From contig NZ_JAODNM010000107.1 in assembly GCF_025464955.1 (NCBI RefSeq), positions 30,924 through 94,923 on the forward strand: a stretch of DNA of 64,000 nt, written 5' to 3'. The notes beneath the pieces are model-generated. The model ran no database searches. It was given only the letters and a program-made list of their open reading frames with translations, and had not been told where the DNA came from. The number at the start of each line of letters is the position of its first letter. The stretch's first letter is position 1. This document shows, one piece after another, positions 42,478 through 48,939 of the stretch. The position numbers and the translations under genes were made by a program. The DNA comes from Amycolatopsis sp. (GTDB taxonomy: Bacteria > Actinomycetota > Actinomycetes > Mycobacteriales > Pseudonocardiaceae).

Positions 42478-42768
42478 ATGGCAGAACTACTGACAGATGA
42501 GCAGATCGCGTCCGCGCTCGAAGCCGTCCCGCTGTGGACCCGCGACGGGTACTTGATCGAGCGCGCCGCCGAGCTGGCGACGTTCCCACAGGCGATCGCC
42601 GCGGTGGACGCGGTGGCCGAAATCGCTGAAGCGGCCGACCATCATCCCGACATGGACATCCGCTGGCGGAAGGTCGTTTTTCGACTCAGCACGCACTCCG
42701 CCGGCGGGCTGACCAGCAAGGACTTCGACCTCGCCGCCGGGATCGACCGCGTGCTCGCCGGGATGTGA
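42478..42768 (+). CDS. Pterin-4a-carbinolamine dehydratase
   Basis: A 96-residue protein with the PCD/DCoH pattern: LLTDEQIASALEAVPLW, then ADHHPDMDIRWRKVVFRLSTHSAGGLTSKDFDLAAGID. Catalytic residues H55, H56-P57 and H73 are in place. It recycles the 4a-hydroxypterin made by aromatic amino acid hydroxylases; stand-alone copies in bacteria without an obvious hydroxylase are common, and none is in this window. An ATG three codons upstream (42469) is possible; neither has a strong ribosome site. A larger frame reading through from the permease gene is not real. Confidence 0.92.
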   Translation: MAELLTDEQIASALEAVPLWTRDGYLIERAAELATFPQAIAAVDAVAEIAEAADHHPDMDIRWRKVVFRLSTHSAGGLTSKDFDLAAGIDRVLAGM

Positions 42769-42840
42769 TCTCGCCGACCCCGGCAACACGTCGGCCCTTC
42801 CCAGGCGTCCTCCCAGTAGACCCCAGGGAGGGAACGCAGC

Positions 42841-43104
42841 ATGTCGATCAAAATCTCACCAGCTCGATTCGTCGCGGTACTCGGTCTGCTGGTGACCCTG
42901 GCGCTCGCCGCGGCCTTGCCGGCCAACGCCGCCACGACGCCGACCACGCACGGTGGCGGGGGCGCCGGCGGCGGAGGTGTCGCTGTCGCTTCGGACGGTA
43001 TGGGCCAGGCACTGATCGTCGGCGGGGTGGCCTTCGGGCTGATGGTGGCCGCAGCGGCCGGGGTGCTCTGGTTCACCGCCCGGAACCGCGGCCATCAGCA
43101 CTGA
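42841..43104 (+). CDS. Small exported membrane-anchored protein, unknown function
   Basis: An 87-residue protein: signal peptide (about 1-30, ending ALPANAA), a short Gly-rich linker (THGGGGAGGGGVAVA) and a C-terminal membrane helix (about 56-78) with a basic His-containing tail (ARNRGHQH). GGGAGGG lies just before the ATG. No family recognised and no sorting signal. Its layout is like the protein at 5564. It lies between the pterin dehydratase and a very small membrane peptide gene. Confidence 0.68.
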   Translation: MSIKISPARFVAVLGLLVTLALAAALPANAATTPTTHGGGGAGGGGVAVASDGMGQALIVGGVAFGLMVAAAAGVLWFTARNRGHQH

Positions 43105-43217
43105 GTTTCACCTGGTCAGAGTAGTGAAACGGTGACTTCGCACACAGCCGCTAACACTCGCGTAGATCGAAACGCTGTTATCTGCGGAAGCATTGATCTA
43201 GCCCGTTGGGACCCGCC

Positions 43218-43325
43218 ATGAACAGCACCACCCCCGCCTTGACCTCGGCACAGCGCGCCTGGGTGGCGGTGCTCGCTCCCGCCATCACGCTGATCGCGAT
43301 CATCGTGCTCGGCGTCACTGCCTGA
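43218..43325 (+). CDS. Possible 35-residue single-pass membrane peptide
   Basis: Starts MNSTTPALTSAQRAWVAVLA and continues with a hydrophobic helix rich in Ile, Leu and Val to the end (ITLIAIIVLGVTA). One transmembrane segment with a short polar N-terminus. The ribosome site is weak (TTGGGACC). The stop overlaps the thrS stop region by 11 bases, tail to tail. Codon use is actinobacterial. Real gene status is uncertain. Confidence 0.45.
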   Translation: MNSTTPALTSAQRAWVAVLAPAITLIAIIVLGVTA

Positions 43326-44535
43326 ACGGCTCCCGCGCCCGCCGGCGGATGTCGGCGACGACGTTCTCGACGAACCGCTCAGCTTTGAGCTGCGCGCGTT
43401 GACTGTGTGCCGGGACAGTCACATTCACCACCCCGTCGCGTAGTTCGGCGTCGCCCAGCACGGCGATGTACGGATCACGGTGGTGCCGCACAGCTCGGAT
43501 CCGGCTGCCAAGGGTGCCGGAATCGACAATCTGCGCGCGTACCCGTTCGGCAAGCAGCACGTCGAGCAGCTCGGCCGCGGCGTCCAGGTGGCCGGCGTCG
43601 ACGGGCAGGATCGATACCTGCATCGGCGCGAGCCACGGCGGCATCCGGCCCTGGTACCGCTCGACGAGCAGCGCGACCATGCGTTCCATCGAGCTCAACA
43701 GGCCTCGATGGATCATCAGCGGACGGTGCTTGGCGCCGTCTTCCCCGGTGTATTCGAGGTCGAACCGCTCGGGCTGGTTGAAGTCGAGCTGCACGGTGGA
43801 GAGGGTCTCCTCTCGACCTTGGGAATCGACGACCTGGACGTCGATTTTGGGGCCGTAGAAGGCCGCTTCGCCTTCCGCCTCGACGAACTCCTGGCCGAGT
43901 GAGCGCAGCGCGTCACGCAGCTGTTCGCTGGCGTCCACCCACTGGTCGTCGCGCCCGAGGTAGTTGTCGCCGGAGCCTCGCAGCGAAAGCCGGTAGTAGG
44001 CGACGTCGATGCCGAGGACGTCATAACACCGCGCGATCGCCCGCAGCGCAAGGACAACCTCGCCGGACACCTGTTCGGGCGCGCAGAACACGTGCGCATC
44101 GTCGAGGCTGATCTGCCGCACCCGGCTGAGCCCGCCGAGCACCCCCGAAAGCTCGCTGCGGAACATCGAACCCAGCTCGGAAACCCGGAACGGAAGCTCG
44201 CGATAGCTGCGGCCGCGAGCGGCGTAAACCTGAGCGTGGTGCGGACAGTTCGCAGGCCGGAGCACGAAACTCTCGCCGCCGACCTTCATCTCCGGGAACA
44301 TGTCCTCGGAGAACTTGGCCCAGTGCCCCGATTTTTCGTACAGCTCGCGTTTGGCCAGCACCGGGGTGTACACCCGGCGGCAACCTGACCGCGCGGCCTC
44401 CTCGACGGCCAACGCCTCGAGCTCGGCGCGGATGACCGCGCCGTCCGGCAACCACAGCGGCAGCCCGGCGCCGACAATGGGGGCGGTGGCGAACAGCTCC
44501 AGCTCGCGGCCGAGCGCTCGGTGATCGATGTCCAT
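43315..44535 (-). CDS. thrS: Threonyl-tRNA synthetase lacking N-terminal TGS and editing domains
   Basis: Class II synthetase of 406 residues from the ATG at 44535 (GAGGG four bases upstream). Only the catalytic core and anticodon-binding domain are present; a standard bacterial ThrRS is about 640-690 residues with TGS and editing domains first. Zinc ligands C97, H148 and H276 are all at the expected spacing, motif 2 reads FRSELSGVLGGLSRVRQ and motif 3 HRGLLSSMERMVALL, so it should be active. Without editing it would not clear Ser-tRNA-Thr in cis. The Thr-codon leader and terminator in front point to an auxiliary enzyme made on Thr starvation, comparable in role to Bacillus ThrZ. A full-length ThrRS elsewhere is presumed, not seen. 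Confidence 0.93.
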   Translation of the reverse strand: MDIDHRALGRELELFATAPIVGAGLPLWLPDGAVIRAELEALAVEEAARSGCRRVYTPVLAKRELYEKSGHWAKFSEDMFPEMKVGGESFVLRPANCPHHAQVYAARGRSYRELPFRVSELGSMFRSELSGVLGGLSRVRQISLDDAHVFCAPEQVSGEVVLALRAIARCYDVLGIDVAYYRLSLRGSGDNYLGRDDQWVDASEQLRDALRSLGQEFVEAEGEAAFYGPKIDVQVVDSQGREETLSTVQLDFNQPERFDLEYTGEDGAKHRPLMIHRGLLSSMERMVALLVERYQGRMPPWLAPMQVSILPVDAGHLDAAAELLDVLLAERVRAQIVDSGTLGSRIRAVRHHRDPYIAVLGDAELRDGVVNVTVPAHSQRAQLKAERFVENVVADIRRRAREPFRQ

Positions 44536-44581
44536 GAGACCCTCACTTCTCTGGCAGGAGAAGCCGAACCCCGGAAAGCAC

Positions 44582-44612
44582 AAAGCCCCGGGAGTCGACT
44601 CCCGGGGGCTTT
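44582..44612 (-). terminator. Terminator hairpin of the thr leader
   Basis: Fourteen-base arm at 44582-44595 and 15-base arm at 44598-44612 pair with one bulged base around CG; on the transcript the 3' arm ends GGGGCTTT and is followed by GTGCTTT, a short U-rich end. It lies 46 bases before the thrS start. Confidence 0.82.
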
Positions 44613-44625
44613 CGGTCAGCAGGTG

Positions 44626-44682
44626 CTAAACGATGCGCCGGAGAGTGTCCGGCGTCGTCGTGACCTGCTGACGGAACTTCAT
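44626..44682 (-). CDS. Thr leader peptide of thrS
   Basis: Encodes MKFRQQVTTTPDTLRRIV (18 residues) with three consecutive ACG Thr codons (44661-44653) and a fourth ACT three codons later; stop TAG. Thr makes up 4 of 18 residues. Serves as sensor of charged tRNA-Thr. Confidence 0.82.
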   Translation of the reverse strand: MKFRQQVTTTPDTLRRIV

Positions 44683-44704
44683 GCGAGAAGAATACCTCAG
44701 CTGG

Positions 44705-45265
44705 CTACTCGGTTACGCGGAAGTCGACGTCCTTGGCCTCGACCGTCCCGGCCTTCCGCCCCGGCCCCGACTGGTAGGCCCAGTAGAGATTCGTGTGCGC
44801 GATGACCTGGTCCACCGGCGGCGCACCCCACGCCGACTTGTCCCCCGCCGTGTGCGCATCGCCGACCAGGGTCGTGTCGTAGCCCCTGACGAACGCGCCA
44901 TGGATCGTCGAACGGATGCACGCATCGGTCTCCGCGCCGACGACCACGAGCCGTCCGACACCGAGACCCGACAGCACGCTCTCAAGGTCCGTGTCCTCGA
45001 AGGAGTCGCCGTAGCTCTTCGCGATGAGCGGCTCGGCGTCACCCGGAACCAGCTCAGGGACGATCCGCCACTCTTCGCTCCCCTTCACCAGCTCCTCGTC
45101 GGAGTGCTGGACCCAGACAACCGGAACCCCCTCGCGCCTCGCCGTGCCGACCAGGCCGCCGATGTTCGCGACGACCTCATCACGCTGGTACGCCCCGTCG
45201 ACGACGCTGTTCTGCACGTCGACGACGAGGAGCGCGGTGTTCGGCCGGTTCTCAAGTGTGGTCAT
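44705..45265 (-). CDS. Isochorismatase-family cysteine hydrolase
   Basis: A 186-residue cytosolic hydrolase of the isochorismatase/nicotinamidase superfamily. The catalytic triad is visible as D16 (LLVVDVQNS), K83 (IAKSYGDSF) and C116 (AETDACIRST). FEDTDLESVLSGLGVGRLVVVGAETDAC and FVRGYDTTLVGDAHTA follow the family pattern. GGAGGGACC precedes the ATG at 45265. The substrate is not identifiable; amidases of this type act on many small amides. It is upstream of thrS on the same strand and the thr promoter lies against its 3' end. Confidence 0.9.
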   Translation of the reverse strand: MTTLENRPNTALLVVDVQNSVVDGAYQRDEVVANIGGLVGTARREGVPVVWVQHSDEELVKGSEEWRIVPELVPGDAEPLIAKSYGDSFEDTDLESVLSGLGVGRLVVVGAETDACIRSTIHGAFVRGYDTTLVGDAHTAGDKSAWGAPPVDQVIAHTNLYWAYQSGPGRKAGTVEAKDVDFRVTE

Positions 45266-45646
45266 GGTCCCTCCAGGTTCACGCTGGTCTGCTCCGTTCC
45301 CCCGACCGTAAACCCACCCACCGACAATTTCGGGCGACCGCACTCGCTACGGTCGGTGGCCCCCGACAAGAAGAGGAACCACATGATCGACGTGACTGTC
45401 GGGCGATGAACTTGCAGCACTGCTGAGTATCTCCAACGGCAAGCACGGTGTGGCGGGGCTGCTCGGCTGGCCTGGTCGAAACTGCCTGGCGGCAGGACGC
45501 GAGTGGTTGTGGCACTGGGACTACCCGGAGGGAGGAACCGCAAGTACTGGATCACCGAGGAAATCAGTACCCTCTTCCGCCAATCACGAGAAGCATCTCC
45601 GGGAGACGCTTCGTAAAGCTGCGGGATACCTCTACCTCTGGTCGGT
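45266..45646. other. Gap with an abortive start codon and lower-GC stretch, possible gene remnant
   Basis: No intact gene recognised. On the plus strand AAGAGGAACCAC precedes ATG at 45382, but the frame closes after MIDVTVGR. Further on, 45540-45640 is visibly less GC-rich than its surroundings, and two frames give protein-like but unrecognised pieces (REWLWHWDYPEGG; KHLRETLRKAAGYLYLWSV). This could be a decayed or frameshifted gene. Confidence 0.35.
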
Positions 45647-45679
45647 AGACGCCCGGCCGCGACTCGCGGCCGGGCGTCT
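45647..45679 (-). terminator. Perfect hairpin terminating ychF
   Basis: AGACGCCCGGCCGCGA (45647-45662) and its exact complement (45664-45679) flank one base, seven bases after the ychF stop. Confidence 0.85.
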
Positions 45680-45685
45680 CACCCA

Positions 45686-46768
45686 TCACACGTTGAAGCG
45701 GAAGTCGACGACGTCGCCGTCGGCCATCACGTAGTCCTTGCCTTCGATCCGGACCTTGCCGGCCGAGCGTGCGGCGGCCATCGAGCCCGCTTCGATCAGG
45801 TCGGCGAAGGAGACGATCTCGGCCTTGATGAAGCCTCGCTCGAAGTCGGTGTGGATGACACCGGCGGCCTGCGGGGCGGTGGCGCCCTGCGGGATCGTCC
45901 AGGCCCGGGACTCCTTCGGGCCGGCAGTCAGGTAGGTCTGCAGGCCGAGGGTGTGGAAGCCCGCGCGGGCCAGGGAGTACAGGCCCGGCTCATGCTGTCC
46001 GACGGACTCCAGCAGCTCGCGGACGGACTCTTCGTCGTCCAGCTCTAGGAGCTCCTGCTCGACCTTCGCGTCGAGGAACACCGCGTCGGCGGGGGCGACG
46101 AGCTTGGTCAGGTCCGCGCGGCGGGCGTCGTCGGTCAGGACGGCCTCGTCGGCGTTGAAGACGTACAGGAAGGGCTTGGTCGTCAGCAGGCTGTGCTCGC
46201 GCAGCAGCTCGATATCGACGTCCTTCTGCGCGGAGAAGAGCGTGCGACCGCTGTCGAGGATCTCCTTCGCCTTCTGCGCCGCTTCGAGAGCTGGCTTCGC
46301 GTCCTTCTTGGTGCGAGCTTCCTTCTCGAGCCGCCAGACGGCCTTTTCGAGAGTCTGGAGGTCGGCGAGGATCAGCTCGGTGTTGACCGTCTCGATGTCG
46401 CTCACCGGGTCGACGTGGCCGTCGACGTGGATCACATCCGGGTCGTCGAACACGCGGATGACCTGGCAGATCGCGTTGGCCTCGCGGATGTTGGCAAGGA
46501 ACTTGTTCCCCAGCCCGGCGCCCTCGGACGCGCCCTTGACGATGCCGGCGATGTCGACGAACGACACGACAGCGGGAACGGTCCGCTCCGACTTGAACAC
46601 CGAGGCGAGCTCGTCGAGGCGCGAATCGGGGATCGGAACGACCCCGGTGTTGGCCTCGATCGTGGCGAACGGATAGTTCGCGGCGAGCACGTTGGCGCGG
46701 GTCAGCGCGTTGAACAGGGTGGACTTGCCGACGTTGGGCAGGCCGACGATACCGAGGGTCAGACTCAC
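45686..46768 (-). CDS. ychF: Redox-regulated ATPase YchF (Obg-like)
   Basis: A universally conserved P-loop ATPase of the OBG group that binds ribosomes and influences oxidative stress responses. The 360-residue protein begins with GLPNVGKST (9-17), switch region NYPFATIEANTGVV, DIAGIVKGASEGAGLGNKFL, a helical coiled-coil insertion (about 120-200) with ARTKKDAKPALEAAQKAKEIL, and the C-terminal TGS domain (RAWTIPQGATAPQAAGVIHTDFERGFIKAEI). All motifs intact, normal length. In mycobacteria ychF (Rv1112) is near ispH; here the DNA-repair cluster lies between them. Confidence 0.97.
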   Translation of the reverse strand: MSLTLGIVGLPNVGKSTLFNALTRANVLAANYPFATIEANTGVVPIPDSRLDELASVFKSERTVPAVVSFVDIAGIVKGASEGAGLGNKFLANIREANAICQVIRVFDDPDVIHVDGHVDPVSDIETVNTELILADLQTLEKAVWRLEKEARTKKDAKPALEAAQKAKEILDSGRTLFSAQKDVDIELLREHSLLTTKPFLYVFNADEAVLTDDARRADLTKLVAPADAVFLDAKVEQELLELDDEESVRELLESVGQHEPGLYSLARAGFHTLGLQTYLTAGPKESRAWTIPQGATAPQAAGVIHTDFERGFIKAEIVSFADLIEAGSMAAARSAGKVRIEGKDYVMADGDVVDFRFNV

Positions 46769-46885
46769 GGGCTGGCAGTCTACGTGCCACCCCGCGGGCC
46801 ACCTCCCGCACCGGGCGTCTGAGCCGTGATCGCCATGGCGGATTTCCGCCAGTCAAGCCCGGACTCCGGTGGCACGATGGTTCCC

Positions 46886-48406
46886 ATGACCGAGACGACA
46901 GCCGCCGCACCGGGCGTGTGGCGCGACACCGAGCGGTGCTACCGCGCGGTGATGTCACGCGACTCCCGCTTCGACGGCCAGTTCATCATGGCCGTGCGCA
47001 CCACCGGTATCTACTGCCGGCCGTCGTGCCCGGCGATGACCCCGAAACCCAAGAACGTGAGCTTCTACCCGACGTCCGCGGCGGCACAGGTCGGCGGCTA
47101 CCGCGCCTGCCGGCGTTGCCTGCCCGACGCCGTGCCCGGCTCGCCGGAGTGGAACGTGCGCGCGGACCTCGCGGCCCGGGCGATGCGACTGATCTCCGAC
47201 GGCACCGTCGAGCGCGACGGCGTGCCCGGGCTGGCGAAACGGCTCGGCTATTCCGAACGTCAGCTCGGCCGCGTGCTCACCTCGGAGCTCGGCGCCGGGC
47301 CGCTGTCGCTGGCCAGGGCCCACCGCGCGCATTCGGCGCGGCTGTTGATCGAGATGTCGGAGCTGCCGCTGACCGACGTCGCGTTCGCGTCCGGTTTCGC
47401 CAGCGTCCGCCAGTTCAACGACACGATCCGCGAGGTGTTCGCGACGACGCCGACGCAGCTGCGAATCGACGGCGCACGTCGGGCCCGTCGTCGCGGCGAC
47501 GTCCCGTCGTCGGGAACCCGGTTGAGCCTGCGACTGCCGTTCCGGCCGCCGTTCGACGCCGCCGGGGTGCTGGGATTTCTCACGCAGCGTGCGGTACCAG
47601 GCGTCGAGGAAGGCAGCGCGACGGGTTACGGGCGCACGCTTCGCCTCGCGCACGGCTCAGGCGCGGTCTCGTTGACGCCGAAAGCCGATCACGTGCGATG
47701 CGAGCTGCGGCTCACCGACCTGCGGGACCTGAGCAGCGCGGTGAGCCGGGTTCGGCGCCTGCTGGACCTCGACGCCGACCCGGAAGCCGTCACGCGGATT
47801 CTCGGCGCCGACCCGGCGCTGGCGCCGGTGGTCGCGGCGGTCCCGGGCATCCGTGTGCCCGGCGCAGTCGACGGGTTCGAGCTCGTGCTGCGCGCGATGC
47901 TCGGGCAGCAGGTGTCTGTCGCGGCCGCCCGGACAGCGGCGGGGCAGCTCGCGGAGGCCCTCGGCGAACGGCTTCCGGCGGACGGCAGTCTCGGCGACCT
48001 GACCACGCTGTTTCCCACGGCAGCGCAAGTGGCCGAACACGGCGGAGACGTCCTGCGCGGGCCGCGGAAGCGGATCGATGCGATCGTCGCGGTGGCGACG
48101 GCTGTCGCCGAAGGCAAGGTCGAAATCCACGTCGGGCGCGATCCGGAGGAGCTGCGAGCCGAGCTGCTCGCCCTGCCCGGAATCGGCCCGTGGACGGCCG
48201 ACTACGTGCTGATGCGCGTGCTCGGTGTCCCCGATGTCCTGCTCACCGGAGACCTCGTGCTCCGCAAAGGCGCCGCAGCGCTGGGTATCCCCGACGATGT
48301 CGAAGGCTTGATCGAGCGCTCACAGGCTTGGAAGCCCTGGCGTTCTTACGCGGGCATGTATCTGTGGCGCGCCAACACTTATCTGAACCAAGGAGAAGAA
48401 CGATGA
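46886..48406 (+). CDS. Ada-AlkA fusion: methyl-sensing regulator and 3-methyladenine DNA glycosylase
   Basis: A 506-residue fusion of adaptive-response functions. The N-terminal Ada zinc domain has C44, C48, C75 and C78 (GIYCRPSC, ACRRC); C44 is the likely methyl-phosphotriester acceptor. An AraC-type double helix-turn-helix follows (about 90-190; FASGFASVRQFNDTIREVF). The C-terminal part (about 205-500) is an AlkA-like HhH-GPD glycosylase: LVLRAMLGQQVSVAAARTA, LPGIGPWTADYVLMRVLG and the catalytic Asp in VLLTGD. It both excises alkylated bases and should activate its own operon when methylated. It overlaps ogt by ATGA. Start at 46886 chosen by homology-like beginning; ATG at 46877 is possible. 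Confidence 0.94.
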   Translation: MTETTAAAPGVWRDTERCYRAVMSRDSRFDGQFIMAVRTTGIYCRPSCPAMTPKPKNVSFYPTSAAAQVGGYRACRRCLPDAVPGSPEWNVRADLAARAMRLISDGTVERDGVPGLAKRLGYSERQLGRVLTSELGAGPLSLARAHRAHSARLLIEMSELPLTDVAFASGFASVRQFNDTIREVFATTPTQLRIDGARRARRRGDVPSSGTRLSLRLPFRPPFDAAGVLGFLTQRAVPGVEEGSATGYGRTLRLAHGSGAVSLTPKADHVRCELRLTDLRDLSSAVSRVRRLLDLDADPEAVTRILGADPALAPVVAAVPGIRVPGAVDGFELVLRAMLGQQVSVAAARTAAGQLAEALGERLPADGSLGDLTTLFPTAAQVAEHGGDVLRGPRKRIDAIVAVATAVAEGKVEIHVGRDPEELRAELLALPGIGPWTADYVLMRVLGVPDVLLTGDLVLRKGAAALGIPDDVEGLIERSQAWKPWRSYAGMYLWRANTYLNQGEER

Positions 48407-48909
48407 ACACAGCAGTTTGGTCCACATTGGACACTCTGGCCGGACCGTTCACCGCGGTCGTGGCCGAGGATGGCGCTGTATTGGCTTCCGGCTGGACGAG
48501 CGACGTCGGCCTGCTGACCAGCCTGATCTCCCCCGGCCTCGCTCCCACCGAGATCACCGAGACCGACGACCTCGGCGAGGTCGGCGACGCTATCCGTCGC
48601 TATCACGCCGGTGAGCTGGACGCGGTGGACGACATCGCCGTGCGTCAGCACTCCTCGCCGTTCCGGGAGAAGGCGTGGCGCGTGCTGCGCACGGTCAAGC
48701 CCGGCGAGCCGGTGTCCTACGCCGATTACGCGACCCTGGCCGGCAATCCGGCGGCGATCCGCGCCGCGGCGTCGGCCTGCGCCCGCAACGCGGCAGCCCT
48801 GTTCGTGCCGTGCCACCGCGTGGTGCGCACGGGCGGCGCGCTCGGCGGGTTCCGCTGGGGCACGGAAACCAAGCGCTGGCTGCTCGACCACGAAGCCCCC
48901 GCGAAGTAA
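48403..48909 (+). CDS. ogt: O6-alkylguanine-DNA alkyltransferase
   Basis: A 168-residue suicide repair protein that transfers alkyl groups from O6-alkylguanine to its own Cys. The active site is ALFVPCHRVVRTGGALGGFRWGTETKRWLL, with the PCHRV Cys; the preceding helix-turn-helix segment reads PVSYADYATLAGNPAAIRAAASACARN. AAGGAGAAGAACG precedes the ATG, which overlaps the ada-alkA stop, so the two damage-response genes are translationally coupled. Function secure. Confidence 0.96.
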   Translation: MNTAVWSTLDTLAGPFTAVVAEDGAVLASGWTSDVGLLTSLISPGLAPTEITETDDLGEVGDAIRRYHAGELDAVDDIAVRQHSSPFREKAWRVLRTVKPGEPVSYADYATLAGNPAAIRAAASACARNAAALFVPCHRVVRTGGALGGFRWGTETKRWLLDHEAPAK

Positions 48910-48910
48910 T

Positions 48911-48932
48911 CGCAACTCGGCGGCGAGTTGCG
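48911..48932. terminator. Hairpin CGCAACTCG-GCGG-CGAGTTGCG between ogt and sbcC
   Basis: Perfect 9-bp arms, directly after the ogt stop and 8 bases from the convergent sbcC stop. Identical arms occur at 30755-30776. Confidence 0.8.
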
Positions 48933-48939
48933 GGCGGGG

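Larger units (their letters stand above)
44582..44694 (-). promoter_or_regulatory. Thr attenuator (leader transcript of thrS)
   Basis: TATTCT (44694-44689) ends six bases before the leader ATG at 44682, so the leader is probably leaderless. Segment A, CGCCGGA (44654-44648), overlapping the last of three Thr codons, pairs with segment B, TCCGGCG (44642-44636). B can instead use CTC(T)CCGG (44645-44638, one bulge) to pair with CCGGGAG (44605-44599), the 5' arm of the terminator. An outer stem GTCAGCAGGT / ACCTGCTGAC (44672-44663 and 44624-44615) encloses A and B. A ribosome stalled at Thr codons covers A, frees B and blocks termination: classic amino-acid attenuation. Confidence 0.8.

Noticed and set aside
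44536..44704. T-box leader before thrS
   Set aside because: Too short and lacking the T-box TGGN sequence and specifier loop; a translated Thr-rich ORF with exclusive hairpins explains the region better.
46918..48402. Long frame fused upstream of ogt (663 codons)
   Set aside because: It is the out-of-frame shadow of ada-alkA; the ogt ATG at 48403 has AAGGAG and overlaps the ada-alkA stop.
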